Positions 9,979-19,347 of a stretch of DNA of 64,000 bases are shown piece after piece (within the stretch, counting starts at the first letter, position 1; each line of letters starts with the position of its first letter). The translations under genes were made by a program, and so were the position numbers. This DNA is from DGNJ01 sp002388905 (GTDB lineage Bacteria; Pseudomonadota; Gammaproteobacteria; Pseudomonadales; Porticoccaceae), in NCBI GenBank assembly GCA_036843405.1, contig DAITSJ010000011.1, forward strand, positions 39,424 through 103,423, in the 5' to 3' direction. The notes beneath the pieces are model-generated. The model did not search any database. It was not told where the DNA came from and saw only the letters and a list, made by a program, of their open reading frames with translations.

Positions 9979-11496
9979 CTAGGGGGATGGCAGGACGATG
10001 TCGTTTCCGGTCCGCCGGCGTCGGGCAAAAAGAAGCCCGCCCAGCAGCAATGCGCCCGCCGCGGCGATGATCGGCAGGGAGCCATGGTCGCTGAAGGGGG
10101 TGCCGCCCCGATGGGGTCGGACCTCGGCCACCAGGGTGCCCCGCTCGAACTGGGGCAGGGAAGCCCGGACCCGGCCGTGGGCATCGATAACGGCGGTGAT
10201 ACCGTCGTTGGTCGCCCGCAGCAGGGGTTTGCCGTTTTCCAGGGCGCGCATTCGGGCCATCTGGAAGTGCTGGTGGGGGCCGATGGAGGTGCCGAACCAG
10301 GTGTCGTTGCTGAGGGTCAGGAGCAACTGGGCATCGCCGGCGTCCGCGGCCACCAGATCCGGGTAGACGATCTCGTAGCAAATGGCGGTGGCAATGGCAT
10401 AACCCTTTGCCCGCAGCAGGTCCTGTTCACCGGGACCGCCGCTGAAGGCGGACATGGGCAGGTCGAAAAAGTGAATGGTGCCACGCAGCCACCGCTCCAG
10501 CGGCACATATTCCCCGAAGGGGACCAGATGCCGCTTGTGGTAGATGCCGCTGGCCGTTCCCAGGCCCAGCACCGAATTGTAGGTTTGTTCCTCCTCCCGG
10601 GTGGGAATGCCCAGCAGCAGCGCCGTATCGTGGCGTGTGGCCAGGCGGTCCGCGGCGGTCAGGTATTCCGGCACGTAGCGCCGCAGTTGGGGCACGGCCG
10701 ATTCCGGCCAGATCAACAGGTCGCTGTCCCAGTGTCCCGCCGACAGGTCGGTCAGGGTGGCGAGTATCTCGTCCAGGGCGTTGCGATCCCATTTTCGCTC
10801 CAGGGGCTGGTCCGGTTGCACCAGGGCGACCTTCAAGGTCTCCCCGGCCGGCTCGGTCCAGGACCGGTGCTGCAGCTGCCAGCCAGCGCCCCAGAGAAGC
10901 GCCGCCGCAACCAGTGCCACGATCGCGGGGCCGGTGCGCCGGTGCTCGGAGAGCCAGTAGGTGACAACGGTGCCGGAGAACGCCGCCGCCGCGGTGAGGC
11001 CCAGCACCCCGACCAGTGGCGCCCACCCGGACAGCCAGGTGTCCAGGGCGCCGTAACCCAGGTAGAGCCAGGGAAAACCGGTGAGGAACCAGCCTCGCAA
11101 CCACTCTCCCAACAGCCAGATCGCGGGAAAGACCAGGAGCACGACAAGGCTGCGGCGCCGATCCAGGCACCCGTAGAGGAGGAAGGGCAGGGCAAACAGT
11201 ACGGCCAGGCCCGCCACAAAAAGCCCGGTGAGCGTAGCGGCGAGCCAGGGCGGCGCCATGCCGTAGACGTGAATGCTGATGTAGATCCAGGAGGCCCCCG
11301 CGGCGAACAGACCCAGCCCGAAGAAAAAGCCGCGCCGGAAGCTGCGCCCCGGCGATGTGTTGTGGAGCAACCCGCAGAGCAGCGCGACGGCAAGGATGCC
11401 CAGCCACCAGTGATGGAAGGGTGCGAGTGCCAGCGGATAGACGGCACCGGCGGTCAGGGCAACCAGATTCCAGCCCGTTTCCGGGGAAAGGCGCAC
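9979..11496 (-). CDS. lnt: Apolipoprotein N-acyltransferase
   Basis: Inner-membrane enzyme that adds the third acyl chain to lipoproteins, required before Lol sorting. 505 aa from the GTG at 11494-11496, eight bases after the corC stop. The long upstream open frame overlaps corC and is not lnt-like, so it was excluded. Six to seven N-terminal helices are followed by a nitrilase-type periplasmic domain with catalytic E265 (IWPESAVP), K321 (YHKRHLVPFGEY) and C373 (ICYEIVYPD), and a last C-terminal helix. Part of the miaB-ybeZ-ybeY-corC-lnt operon. Its product also modifies the lipoproteins LptE and LolB encoded here. Confidence 0.94.
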   Translation of the reverse strand: MRLSPETGWNLVALTAGAVYPLALAPFHHWWLGILAVALLCGLLHNTSPGRSFRRGFFFGLGLFAAGASWIYISIHVYGMAPPWLAATLTGLFVAGLAVLFALPFLLYGCLDRRRSLVVLLVFPAIWLLGEWLRGWFLTGFPWLYLGYGALDTWLSGWAPLVGVLGLTAAAAFSGTVVTYWLSEHRRTGPAIVALVAAALLWGAGWQLQHRSWTEPAGETLKVALVQPDQPLERKWDRNALDEILATLTDLSAGHWDSDLLIWPESAVPQLRRYVPEYLTAADRLATRHDTALLLGIPTREEEQTYNSVLGLGTASGIYHKRHLVPFGEYVPLERWLRGTIHFFDLPMSAFSGGPGEQDLLRAKGYAIATAICYEIVYPDLVAADAGDAQLLLTLSNDTWFGTSIGPHQHFQMARMRALENGKPLLRATNDGITAVIDAHGRVRASLPQFERGTLVAEVRPHRGGTPFSDHGSLPIIAAAGALLLGGLLFARRRRTGNDIVLPSP

Positions 11497-11503
11497 GGGT
11501 AGG

Positions 11504-12349
11504 TTAACTTTCTTCTGCCGGCGCGGGCACGACTTCGATCTGGCGAATCTGGCGGCTGTCGCCGTCCACCACGGTGAAATCGAAACCGGCGAGGGTGATG
11601 CTTTCTCCCACCTTGGGAAAGTGGCCGAAGGCCTTGAGAAGGATGCCGCCGATGGTGTCGAATTCTTCCTCACTGATGCCCGTGTCGAAGTGTTCGTTGA
11701 AATCCTCCACCGGGGTCAGCGCCGCCACCTGGTAGGTCTCTTCGCCCACGGGCCGGATAAGGCTCGGATCGCTTTCGTCGGTTTCGTCCTCGATCTCGCC
11801 GACGATTTCCTCCAGTACGTCCTCGATGGTCACCAGCCCGGCGATGCCGCCGTACTCATCAACCACGATGGCCATGTGGTAGCGCTGCTCGCGAAATTCC
11901 CGGAGCAGGACGTTGAGCCGCTTGCTTTCCGGGATGATGGTGGCCGGGCGCACGAAGTCGGCCAGGCAGAACTTGTCCCGGCCGCTCAGGGCTACCTGCA
12001 GAAGGTCCTTGGCCAGGAGGATGCCGCGGATATCGTCGGAGGATTCGCCCACGACCGGAAACCGGGAGTGGTTGGATTCCACGGCCAGTTTGAGCACTTC
12101 TTCAAGGGAGGCGTCCTGGCGGATCATCACCATCTGGGAGCGTGGCACCATGATTTCCCGGACCTGCTGGTCGGATACCTGCAGGGCGCCCTCCATGATT
12201 TCCACCGCGTCGGAATCGATGATCTTGTTCTGGTGGGCGATGCGCAGCACTTCGACGATATCCTCGCTGCTTTTCGGCTCGAAGGAAAATGCCTGGGCCA
12301 GACGCTCGAGCCAGGATTTATCCTGGCCCGGCTGTTGGTCGTCAGTCAT
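11504..12349 (-). CDS. corC: CorC/YbeX family protein with two CBS domains
   Basis: Cytosolic protein of 281 aa (MTDDQQPGQ start) with two CBS domains (about residues 65-185: the REIMVPRSQMV motif opens the first and FVRPATIIPESK falls in the second) and a C-terminal CorC/HlyC domain. By family it acts in Mg2+/Co2+ efflux or in ribosome-linked Mg2+ homeostasis; the linkage to ybeY and ybeZ supports the latter. The start at 12349 overlaps the end of ybeY by 8 bases and matches the E. coli YbeX N-terminus; the longer frame upstream lies within ybeY. Confidence 0.92.
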   Translation of the reverse strand: MTDDQQPGQDKSWLERLAQAFSFEPKSSEDIVEVLRIAHQNKIIDSDAVEIMEGALQVSDQQVREIMVPRSQMVMIRQDASLEEVLKLAVESNHSRFPVVGESSDDIRGILLAKDLLQVALSGRDKFCLADFVRPATIIPESKRLNVLLREFREQRYHMAIVVDEYGGIAGLVTIEDVLEEIVGEIEDETDESDPSLIRPVGEETYQVAALTPVEDFNEHFDTGISEEEFDTIGGILLKAFGHFPKVGESITLAGFDFTVVDGDSRQIRQIEVVPAPAEES

Positions 12350-12839
12350 GGCAAGTTGTCTCATGGCGTGTTGTTTGGGTTGTCGAAATATCGTCGTAGG
12401 GGGGAGGGAAGCCGAGGCCGGTGACGATCTCGGTTTCCAGGGCCTCCATGTCCCGGGCATCTTCGTCCCGGACATGGTCGTAGCCGAGCAGGTGCAGGGT
12501 GCCGTGAATCAGGATGTGCGCCCAGTGGGCGTCGGCCTGCTTGCCCTGGCAGGCGGCCTCCCGGGTCACGATCGGCGCACAGACCAGCAGGTCGCCGAGC
12601 AGGGGCATAGCCAGGGCCTCGGGCAGGTCGGCGGGGAAAGAGAGGATATTGGTGGGCCCGGCCTTGCCCCGATAGCGATTGTTCAATTCCGCGCTCTCGT
12701 CCTCGTCGACGATGCGGATGGCCACTTCGGCGTCCGGCTGCCTTGTCATTAGCGCTGCCGAAACCCAGCAGCGCATGGACGACGCGTCGGGAACGTCGTC
12801 GTCTGTGGAAGCGTTTTCGATATCCACGGTAATGGCCAT
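12342..12839 (-). CDS. ybeY: rRNA maturation/quality-control endoribonuclease YbeY
   Basis: Single-strand endoribonuclease used in 16S rRNA 3'-end processing and 70S ribosome quality control. About 165 aa from the ATG at 12839 (MAITVDIENAS). The zinc site H-x3-H-x5-H is explicit in HGTLHLLGYDH, and the family core RGKAGPTNILSFP is intact. An in-frame TTG at 12875 overlaps the ybeZ stop as TTGA and would add 12 residues; I prefer the ATG because it aligns with known YbeY starts. C-terminal tail TTQTTRHETTCHD is not conserved. Confidence 0.93.
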   Translation of the reverse strand: MAITVDIENASTDDDVPDASSMRCWVSAALMTRQPDAEVAIRIVDEDESAELNNRYRGKAGPTNILSFPADLPEALAMPLLGDLLVCAPIVTREAACQGKQADAHWAHILIHGTLHLLGYDHVRDEDARDMEALETEIVTGLGFPPPYDDISTTQTTRHETTCHD

Positions 12840-12871
12840 GATTCGGGGGTTGCGCCGGCAGTCAGCGTCCG

Positions 12872-13873
12872 TCAATCGTCCTGTTGTCGGGATTCATGGG
12901 CATCGTAGGCTTCCACGATCTGCTGGACAAGAGGGTGGCGGACCACGTCCTTGGCCTTGAAGTAGGTAAAGGAGATGTCCTCCACGCCCTCGAGCACTTC
13001 GCAGGCGTGCATAAGGCCCGATTTGGTGCCCCGGGGCAGGTCAATCTGGGAGCTGTCGCCATTGATCACCGCCGTGGAGCCGAAACCGATGCGGGTAAGG
13101 AACATTTTCATCTGTTCCCGGGTGGTGTTCTGGCTCTCGTCCAGGATGATGTAGGCATTGTTGAGTGTACGGCCGCGCATGTAAGCCAGGGGGGCGATCT
13201 CGATGACGCCGCGCTCGATCAGCTTGCCCACGGTCTCGACACCGAGCATCTCGTAAAGGGCGTCGTAGAGGGGGCGGAGATAGGGATCCACCTTCTGGGA
13301 CAGGTCGCCGGGCAGGAAGCCGAGCTTTTCGCCGGCCTCCACGGCGGGCCGCACCAGCAGGATGCGTTCCACCTCGTCCCGGAGCAGGGATTCCACGGCA
13401 CAGGCTACCGCCAGATAGGTCTTGCCGGTGCCGGCCGGGCCCAGGCCGAAATTGACGTCATGGGTCTGGATGGCCCTGACATAGCGCTGCTGGTTGCCGC
13501 CCCGGGGCTTGATGTTGCCCTTTTTGGTGCGGATCACCGCGAAGCTTTCGACATTGCTGGTGGCGTTGTTGGCGGCGGGGAGATCCATGCGCAACTCCAT
13601 ATCCGATTGTTGCAGGAAGAGGTGGACGGTGTCCGGGGTCAGGTGCTCCTCGGAGCCGGTTTCCTGGTAGAGGTTGACCAGCAGGTTGCCCGCGGCGCGG
13701 GCGCTCGTGGGTTCGCCGTAGAGGGCAAATATATTGCCCCGGTTGCGGATCTCCACATTGAGCCGCTGTTCGATCTGGCGAAGATGTTGGTCGAACTGAC
13801 CACAGAGACAAGCGAGGCGACGAGCGTCGTTGGGTTCGAGCGTGATTGTCAGGGCGTTAGCGCTGGTATTCAA
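12872..13873 (-). CDS. ybeZ: PhoH-like ATPase YbeZ
   Basis: PhoH-type P-loop NTPase of 333 aa, predicted partner of YbeY in RNA or ribosome metabolism. A KH-like N-terminal region (about 30-110) precedes Walker A GPAGTGKT at 145-152 and Walker B YIILDESQN with D245-E246. Translation appears to begin at TTG (13871-13873); no in-frame ATG lies nearby and the N-terminus fits the family. It has 178 bases of upstream sequence with an inverted repeat, so it may have its own promoter besides read-through from miaB. Confidence 0.93.
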   Translation of the reverse strand: MNTSANALTITLEPNDARRLACLCGQFDQHLRQIEQRLNVEIRNRGNIFALYGEPTSARAAGNLLVNLYQETGSEEHLTPDTVHLFLQQSDMELRMDLPAANNATSNVESFAVIRTKKGNIKPRGGNQQRYVRAIQTHDVNFGLGPAGTGKTYLAVACAVESLLRDEVERILLVRPAVEAGEKLGFLPGDLSQKVDPYLRPLYDALYEMLGVETVGKLIERGVIEIAPLAYMRGRTLNNAYIILDESQNTTREQMKMFLTRIGFGSTAVINGDSSQIDLPRGTKSGLMHACEVLEGVEDISFTYFKAKDVVRHPLVQQIVEAYDAHESRQQDD

Positions 13874-13991
13874 ATCGTGATTTCACCGCTCTTGCGGACA
13901 TGACTTTAAAGGAAGCATAGCGACTTTGGCGCGCCGGGGAAATACCTGGCGGGGATTTTCATATATCAAAAAGAACCTGGCATGGGAATGA

Positions 13992-14012
13992 TTGATAATA
14001 TCCGGTTATCAA
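13992..14012. repeat. Inverted repeat TTGATAA-N7-TTATCAA between miaB and ybeZ
   Basis: Perfect 7-bp arms separated by 7 bases, 40 bases after the miaB stop and about 120 bases before the ybeZ start. It could be an operator or a weak stem without a T-run. No regulator can be assigned by sight. Confidence 0.35.
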
Positions 14013-14051
14013 AATGCTCGCGGGACCGGTGCAAATCGCCACAATAGCGTT

Positions 14052-15401
14052 CTACACTGCCGATATCAGCTCCCCACGCAGGGAATGGGGCAGGGCCTCG
14101 TCGATACGAACATCGACAAATTCGCCGATCAGGCCGTGGTCGTCGCTGCGGAAGTTCACCACCCGGTTGTTCTCGGTGCGGCCCTGCAACTGGCCCGGAT
14201 CTTTGCGGGAAATGCCGGTTACCAGCAGGCGCTCCGTGCCCCCCACCATGGCCTGGCTGATCTGCCGGGCATGCTGCTCAACGCGCGACTGGAGAATGCG
14301 CAAACGCTCCTTCTTGACGGATTCCGGCGTGTCGTCCGGCAGGTCGGCGGCGGGGGTGCCGGGGCGGGCACTGTAGACGAAGCTGAAGGATGTGTCGAAA
14401 CCCACATCCTGGATTAGTTTCATGGTGTCCTCGAAATCCTTTTCCGTCTCACCCGGAAAACCCACGATAAAATCCGAGGAGATGCTGATATCCGGCCGGA
14501 TCCTGCGCAGCCGCCGGATTCGCGACTTGTACTCCAGGGCGGTGTGGCCCCGTTTCATGGCCGCCAGGATGCGGTCGGAGCCGCTCTGCACCGGCAGGTG
14601 CAGGTGGTCCACCAGCTCCGGCACCTCGGCGTAGACGTCGATCAGCGCATCGGAGAATTCCACCGGGTGGGAGGTGGTGTAGCGTATACGATCGATGCCG
14701 TCCACGGCGGCCACGTAGGTGATCAGCTCGGCAAAGTCGCACAGGCGACCGTCGGGCATCTCCCCCCGAAAGGCGTTGACATTCTGGCCCAGCAGGTTGA
14801 TTTCCCGCACTCCCTGGTCGGCCAGGTGCGTCACTTCGGCGAGGACATCGGCCACCGGCCGACTCACCTCTTCGCCGCGGGTATAGGGCACCACGCAGAA
14901 GGTGCAGTACTTGGAGCAGCCTTCCATAATGGAGACATAGGCCGTGGCGCCGTCCGCCTCCGGCTGGGGCAGGCGGTCGAATTTCTCGATTTCCGGAAAG
15001 CTCACGTCCACCACCGTGGTGCCATCGGCCTGCCGGTGCTGTTCGAGCATTTCCGGCAACCGGTGCAGGGTCTGGGGACCGAACACCAGGTCCACGTGGG
15101 GCGCCCGCCTGGCGATGGCATCCCCTTCCTGGCTGGCCACACAACCGCCCACGCCGATAACCAGCCCCGGTTTTTTCTCCTTGAAAGCCTTCCAGCGGCC
15201 GAGCTGGTGGAAAACCTTTTCCTGGGCTTTCTCGCGGATGGAGCAGGTGTTGAGCAGCAGGATATCCGCCTCGGCGGGATCCTCGGTGGCAACCAGCCGG
15301 TGGCTTTCTCCCAGCAGATCGCGCATCCGGGCGGAGTCGTACTCGTTCATCTGGCACCCGTGGGTGACGATGTGCAGTTTTTTAACCGGGGTGTCGGTCA
15401 T
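14052..15401 (-). CDS. miaB: tRNA-2-methylthio-N6-dimethylallyladenosine synthase MiaB
   Basis: Radical-SAM methylthiotransferase that completes ms2i6A37 in tRNAs reading UNN codons. 449 aa from the ATG at 15401 (MTDTPVKKLH). The N-terminal UPF0004 domain carries the cluster cysteines C16 (THGCQMNE), C53 (NTCSIRE) and the GGCVASQEG cysteine. The radical-SAM motif is CSKYCTFC (C-x3-C-x2-C), and a C-terminal TRAM domain ends with VDVRIDEALPHSLRG. First gene of the miaB-ybeZ-ybeY-corC-lnt order. A longer in-frame start at 15440 exists but is less family-like. Confidence 0.95.
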   Translation of the reverse strand: MTDTPVKKLHIVTHGCQMNEYDSARMRDLLGESHRLVATEDPAEADILLLNTCSIREKAQEKVFHQLGRWKAFKEKKPGLVIGVGGCVASQEGDAIARRAPHVDLVFGPQTLHRLPEMLEQHRQADGTTVVDVSFPEIEKFDRLPQPEADGATAYVSIMEGCSKYCTFCVVPYTRGEEVSRPVADVLAEVTHLADQGVREINLLGQNVNAFRGEMPDGRLCDFAELITYVAAVDGIDRIRYTTSHPVEFSDALIDVYAEVPELVDHLHLPVQSGSDRILAAMKRGHTALEYKSRIRRLRRIRPDISISSDFIVGFPGETEKDFEDTMKLIQDVGFDTSFSFVYSARPGTPAADLPDDTPESVKKERLRILQSRVEQHARQISQAMVGGTERLLVTGISRKDPGQLQGRTENNRVVNFRSDDHGLIGEFVDVRIDEALPHSLRGELISAV

Positions 15402-15438
15402 GAGGTGTTCGGAACGGCCAGGTGAATGGTAACCGGCC

Positions 15439-15444
15439 ATTATA
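15439..15444 (-). promoter_or_regulatory. Candidate -10 box for miaB
   Basis: TATAAT on the minus strand, 38 bases before the miaB start. The -35 region (around 15462-15467, TAGGTT) is weak. Located in the divergent intergenic region shared with the DUF1820 gene. Confidence 0.3.
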
Positions 15445-15569
15445 ACGGCCCGGGGCCGGAAAACCTACTGTTGAAACGGGGGAAATCGCCCCCATCATGG
15501 GCTGTCGGGGCCGTGTGCTACCATGGGGCACACGGCAGCAGGCAACGGAAGACGCGGACAAGTCAGCTT

Positions 15570-15902
15570 ATGGCAAACGATCCCATCTACAAGGTGATTT
15601 TCTTCAATCAGGGCCAGGTCTATGAGATCTATGCCCGGCACGTCTACCAGAGCGATCTCTGGGGATTCCTGGAAGTGGAGGAGTTCGTATTCGGCGAGCG
15701 TACCCAGGTGATCGTCGACCCGGCCGAGGAGAAGCTCAAGAACGAGTTCTCCGCCATCAAGCGCAGCTTTATTCCCATGCAGGCCGTGGTGCGCATCGAC
15801 GAGGTGGAGAAAGAGGGCGCCTGCAAGATCACCGAGGCCAAGGGCGGGAATGTGACGCAGTTTCCCTTTCCTTCCGTTGCACCCAAGCCTCGAACGGAGT
15901 AA
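15570..15902 (+). CDS. DUF1820 family protein
   Basis: Small cytosolic protein of 110 aa starting MANDPIYKVIFFNQ, the DUF1820 signature, with a conserved core (YEIYARHVYQSDLWGFLEVEEFVFGE in pieces) and a more variable, proline-containing tail. Function unknown; the family is common in gammaproteobacteria and often lies near miaB-type genes. The ATG at 15570 is chosen because the upstream open frame has no homology and crosses the miaB promoter region. Confidence 0.85.
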   Translation: MANDPIYKVIFFNQGQVYEIYARHVYQSDLWGFLEVEEFVFGERTQVIVDPAEEKLKNEFSAIKRSFIPMQAVVRIDEVEKEGACKITEAKGGNVTQFPFPSVAPKPRTE

Positions 15903-15985
15903 AACCACACTCATAGGTTCTTTTGCCACCTGCCGGTAACCCGCTGGGTCTGGGGCGGTGGCCGACGGCGCAAGGGAGGCGGCTT

Positions 15986-16282
15986 GTGAAAGTGGTGATC
16001 GTGATTCTTGTGCTCGCCCTGGGGTACCTGTTCTATCCCTTCCGGGATCTCTACATTCGCGAGGATCCCTTCGACGATAACCTGACACTGGCAGCCACCG
16101 GTTTCTGGACGGTGAGCGGTTGTATCGAGGCTGCCGGCCAACTGCGTGCCCAGGAATACCGCTGCCCCAAACGTACCCTCTGGTCCAAGCTCCTGAATAC
16201 CTACAGCCAGTACGATCCGGCGATCCGGGAGCAGAAGAAAGGCGAGTCCGGCGGTCTCGGCCGGGAATTAATGCCCGGCTGA
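15986..16282 (+). CDS. Small membrane-anchored protein of unknown function
   Basis: 98 aa starting at GTG 15986 with a strong site GGGAGGC just upstream. Residues 2-17 are a single hydrophobic segment (VVIVILVLALGYLFYP), followed by a soluble domain with two cysteines (SGCIEAAG, YRCPKR) and a charged C-terminus. The topology predicts a small periplasm-facing or anchored protein. I do not recognise the family. It lies 83 bases after the DUF1820 gene and converges on the DUF4124 gene. Confidence 0.6.
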   Translation: MKVVIVILVLALGYLFYPFRDLYIREDPFDDNLTLAATGFWTVSGCIEAAGQLRAQEYRCPKRTLWSKLLNTYSQYDPAIREQKKGESGGLGRELMPG

Positions 16283-16295
16283 TCGGCGCCGTGAC

Positions 16296-16580
16296 TCAGG
16301 GGTCCTGTTTTACGCCTTTCTTCCCCGATTGCCGGGCCCGGTCCAACAGCAGCCGGTGTTGATTGCCTGAGGGCTTTTGCCTTTCCCCGGTGTCCCGGGC
16401 CGCAGTGTCCTGTTCCGACCTGCTTATCGATTCCTCCCGGTCCGCCGCCTCGCACGGAGTCTGCTGGAAACGGGTTTCACCCGACGGTGTCTCGCAGCGA
16501 TAGATGGCCGCCTGGCTTGTCGCCGCAGCCAGCGACAGGATAGCCAACAAGAGGTGCTGGCGTACTGTCAGGGCGTTCAC
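16296..16580 (-). CDS. DUF4124 domain-containing periplasmic protein
   Basis: 94 aa beginning with GTG at 16578-16580, which overlaps the stop of the upstream GGDEF-EAL gene as GTGA, so the two are translationally coupled. A signal peptide (residues about 1-24, ending SQAA) precedes the short DUF4124 motif IYRCETPSGETRFQQTPC with two cysteines. The charged C-terminal half is low complexity. Function unknown; DUF4124 proteins are small exported proteins. Confidence 0.75.
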   Translation of the reverse strand: MNALTVRQHLLLAILSLAAATSQAAIYRCETPSGETRFQQTPCEAADREESISRSEQDTAARDTGERQKPSGNQHRLLLDRARQSGKKGVKQDP

Positions 16581-19270
16581 CGGGAAGTCTCCACGGCTTC
16601 CCGGGCCAGGTGGGTGTTCAGTTCCTCAACGGGCATGGGCTTCGCGAACAGGAATCCCTGGTGTTTTTCGCAGCCGTTGTCGACCAGGAATTGCCGTTGT
16701 TCTTCCGTTTCCACGCCCTCGGCAATGGTGTCGAAACCCAGGGTCCGGCTCATGGCCAGGATGGTGCGCACGATTTCGGCATCGTTGGGATCGTGGGTGA
16801 CATCCCGTACGAAGGAGGCGTCGATCTTGACCTGGTTGATGGGCAGCCGTTTCAGGTAGATCAGCGAGCAATAGCCGGTACCGAAATCGTCCATGGAAAA
16901 ACCCACACCGGCTTCTCGCAGTTGCGCCATGCGCGCCACCACTGCCTCGACGTTCTCAAGCAGGATGGTTTCCGTCAGCTCCAACTGCAGGTCAGCCGGG
17001 GCGATACCCGTGCCGGCAATAATTTCCCGGACACCATCCACGAAATCCGGATCGTGAAACTGGATGGCGCTGATATTGACGGCCATCTTGATTTTACGGC
17101 CCTGGTCCTGCCACTGCTTGAGTTGCCGGCACGCCTCTTCCAGCACCCAGTAGCCGATGGGTACGATCAGCCCGCTTTCCTCCGCCACCGGTATGAAGTC
17201 CGCAGGGGACAGCCACTGGCGGTCTTCGCGCAGCCAGCGCAACAGGGCCTCGACACCGATGGTCCGGCCGGTATTGTCCACCTGGGGCTGGTAGTACAGT
17301 TGCAGTTCCTCCCTCTCCCTGGCTTTTTCCAGCCCCGCCTCGATTTCGGTGCGGAAAGCCACCGCCCGCTGCATTTCCTCGCTGAAGAAACAGACCCGGT
17401 TGCGGCCCCGGGACTTGGCTTCGTAGAGGGCCAGGTCCGCCTGTTTGAGCAGTTCGTCGAAATCGCTGGTATCGCCCTGGAAGAGGGTAATGCCGATGCT
17501 TGCGGTCAGCCGGAAGTCCTTCACGGATTCCAGTTCGTAGGACTGGCCCAGTGCCTCCCGGATCAGTTCGGCCGCTGTATGGGCGTTGCGGGCGGCGGTG
17601 GAAAGATGGGTGCCCAGGGACTCCAGCAGGACCACGAATTCGTCGCCCCCCAGGCGCGCCACCGTATCGGTTTTCCGGGTCCTTTCCTGCAGGCGGTTGG
17701 CTACCTTCACCAGCAGTTCATCCCCCGCCATATGGCCATAGGTGTCGTTGAGGTTCTTGAAGCGGTCCAGGTCGATCATTACCAGCGCCGCGCCCTCGCC
17801 GCTGCGGGCACTGGTGGCCAGCGCATGGCCCACGTGGTCGAAGAGCAAGCGGCGGTTGGCCAGCTTGGTCAGGGGGTCGAAGTAAGCGAGGCGATGGATT
17901 TCCAGTTCGGCGAGTTTGCGCTCGCTGATATCAGTGAAAGAGCAGACGTAATTGCCGGTTTCCCCGCCCTCGGATTCCACACCGCTGACGATCATCCACG
18001 CGGGAAATCGCTCGCCATTGCGGCGGCGTTGCCAGATTTCCCCCTCCCAGTAGTTGGCGTCGCGCAACTCGTCCATCAGTGCCGGGAAGAAGTTGGAGTT
18101 GCGGATCCCCGACTGGTAGATACGCAGGGGTTTGCCCATCACGTCCTCCCGGGCGTAACCGGTAATGGAGGTGAAGGCGCGATTGACTCGCTGGATATTG
18201 CCCTGGTGGTCCAGAATGGCGATGCCCTCCTGGACGTCGAACGCCACCGCGGCAATGCTCAGGTCCTTCATGGCCTTCTTGTGCTCGGTGATGTCGGCAA
18301 GGGTGCCGAAGTAATCCGTGGGCCTGCCCTGCGCATCGACCACCACCCGGCATTCGGCCCGGTAGTAACGCGTGGGGCCATTGGCCGGATTGCTGCGGAT
18401 TTCAGGCAGGTAGGGCGTCTGTCCCTTTAACAGCTGGCGTGCCGCTTCCACCAGCTCCGGCCGGTCGGTCGGGTGGAAACAGCGAAGGTAGGTGGTCAGG
18501 CGAAACGGATAGGCGGGTTCGCAATCGAGCATTTCCCTGAGCTGTCTGGACATGATCACCGTGCCGGCGTCCGGTTCGTACTCCCAACTGCCCAGGCCGG
18601 CGATGCTTTCCGCCGTTTCCAGCAGCCGTGTGGTCTGGCGCAGGCGGTTTTCAAGATTCTTGCGATGGGTGATGGTGGCGGTGGTACCGAATATCTGCAG
18701 AGCCCTGCCATCCTTATCCCGCTCGATAATCCGGCCGGTGTTCTGCACCCAGGTCCAGCCCCCGTCCCGGCGGAGCATGCGCACGTCGCAGTCGAAATAG
18801 GGAATTTTCCCGGCCAGGTGGTTGTCCAGCAGCCGCTGGGCCCGGGGCCGGTCCTGTTCGTGGATAAGTGCCGCCCATTTTTCCCGCGTGAGGGACGGCA
18901 GGGTCCCGGCCGGGTAACCCAGGATTTCCCCAAAACGGTCGTTGACGGCCACCCGACCGGATACAAGGTCGGTCTCCCAGGTGCCCAGGCCGCTGGCCTC
19001 GATAATTGAAGTCAACCGCTGTCGCTGCCGGGCCAGTTCCGCGGCGGCGAACTCCGCCCGGCGGTTTTCTCGGCGGACCAGAAGGAAGATAACCGCCACC
19101 GAAAGGGCGATAAAAACCAAGCCCTTGAATGTCTGGAAGAGGGCCAGGCGGTCGGGCTCGGGAACAATTTCCACCAACAGCCAGTCGGTCAACAGGATCC
19201 ACAGAACCCCGAAGACGGCGTACTGGAGTGCCACGACCCAGGCGCGGCCGCGAAAGGTTGCCTTGTCCAT
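16577..19270 (-). CDS. PAS-PAS-PAS-GGDEF-EAL membrane protein (c-di-GMP turnover)
   Basis: 897-aa sensor enzyme. Two N-terminal helices (about 10-32 and 45-66) anchor it; three PAS domains follow (about 80-205, 207-335, 340-455). The GGDEF domain carries an intact GGDEF at 541-545, and the EAL domain has EALLRW with E674 plus DDFGTGY and EGVE motifs. Both cyclase and phosphodiesterase motifs look intact, so net activity is probably set by the PAS signal (redox, light or ligand; not predictable). A small 65-aa gene lies 77 bases upstream and a DUF4124 gene overlaps downstream. Confidence 0.93.
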   Translation of the reverse strand: MDKATFRGRAWVVALQYAVFGVLWILLTDWLLVEIVPEPDRLALFQTFKGLVFIALSVAVIFLLVRRENRRAEFAAAELARQRQRLTSIIEASGLGTWETDLVSGRVAVNDRFGEILGYPAGTLPSLTREKWAALIHEQDRPRAQRLLDNHLAGKIPYFDCDVRMLRRDGGWTWVQNTGRIIERDKDGRALQIFGTTATITHRKNLENRLRQTTRLLETAESIAGLGSWEYEPDAGTVIMSRQLREMLDCEPAYPFRLTTYLRCFHPTDRPELVEAARQLLKGQTPYLPEIRSNPANGPTRYYRAECRVVVDAQGRPTDYFGTLADITEHKKAMKDLSIAAVAFDVQEGIAILDHQGNIQRVNRAFTSITGYAREDVMGKPLRIYQSGIRNSNFFPALMDELRDANYWEGEIWQRRRNGERFPAWMIVSGVESEGGETGNYVCSFTDISERKLAELEIHRLAYFDPLTKLANRRLLFDHVGHALATSARSGEGAALVMIDLDRFKNLNDTYGHMAGDELLVKVANRLQERTRKTDTVARLGGDEFVVLLESLGTHLSTAARNAHTAAELIREALGQSYELESVKDFRLTASIGITLFQGDTSDFDELLKQADLALYEAKSRGRNRVCFFSEEMQRAVAFRTEIEAGLEKAREREELQLYYQPQVDNTGRTIGVEALLRWLREDRQWLSPADFIPVAEESGLIVPIGYWVLEEACRQLKQWQDQGRKIKMAVNISAIQFHDPDFVDGVREIIAGTGIAPADLQLELTETILLENVEAVVARMAQLREAGVGFSMDDFGTGYCSLIYLKRLPINQVKIDASFVRDVTHDPNDAEIVRTILAMSRTLGFDTIAEGVETEEQRQFLVDNGCEKHQGFLFAKPMPVEELNTHLAREAVETSR

Positions 19271-19347
19271 AGCGTCTTGTTTTCCTTATGTTGCTGCTTG
19301 ATTCCCGCTCTGTCTCCGGCGGCCGACAAGCGGCGGTGTGCCAGGGG

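Noticed and set aside
11497..11673. N-terminal extension of lnt
   Set aside because: Overlaps corC coding; GTG at 11496 gives a standard-length protein.
16610..18430. Long plus-strand open frame opposite the GGDEF-EAL gene
   Set aside because: Antisense shadow with repetitive composition and no recognised domain.
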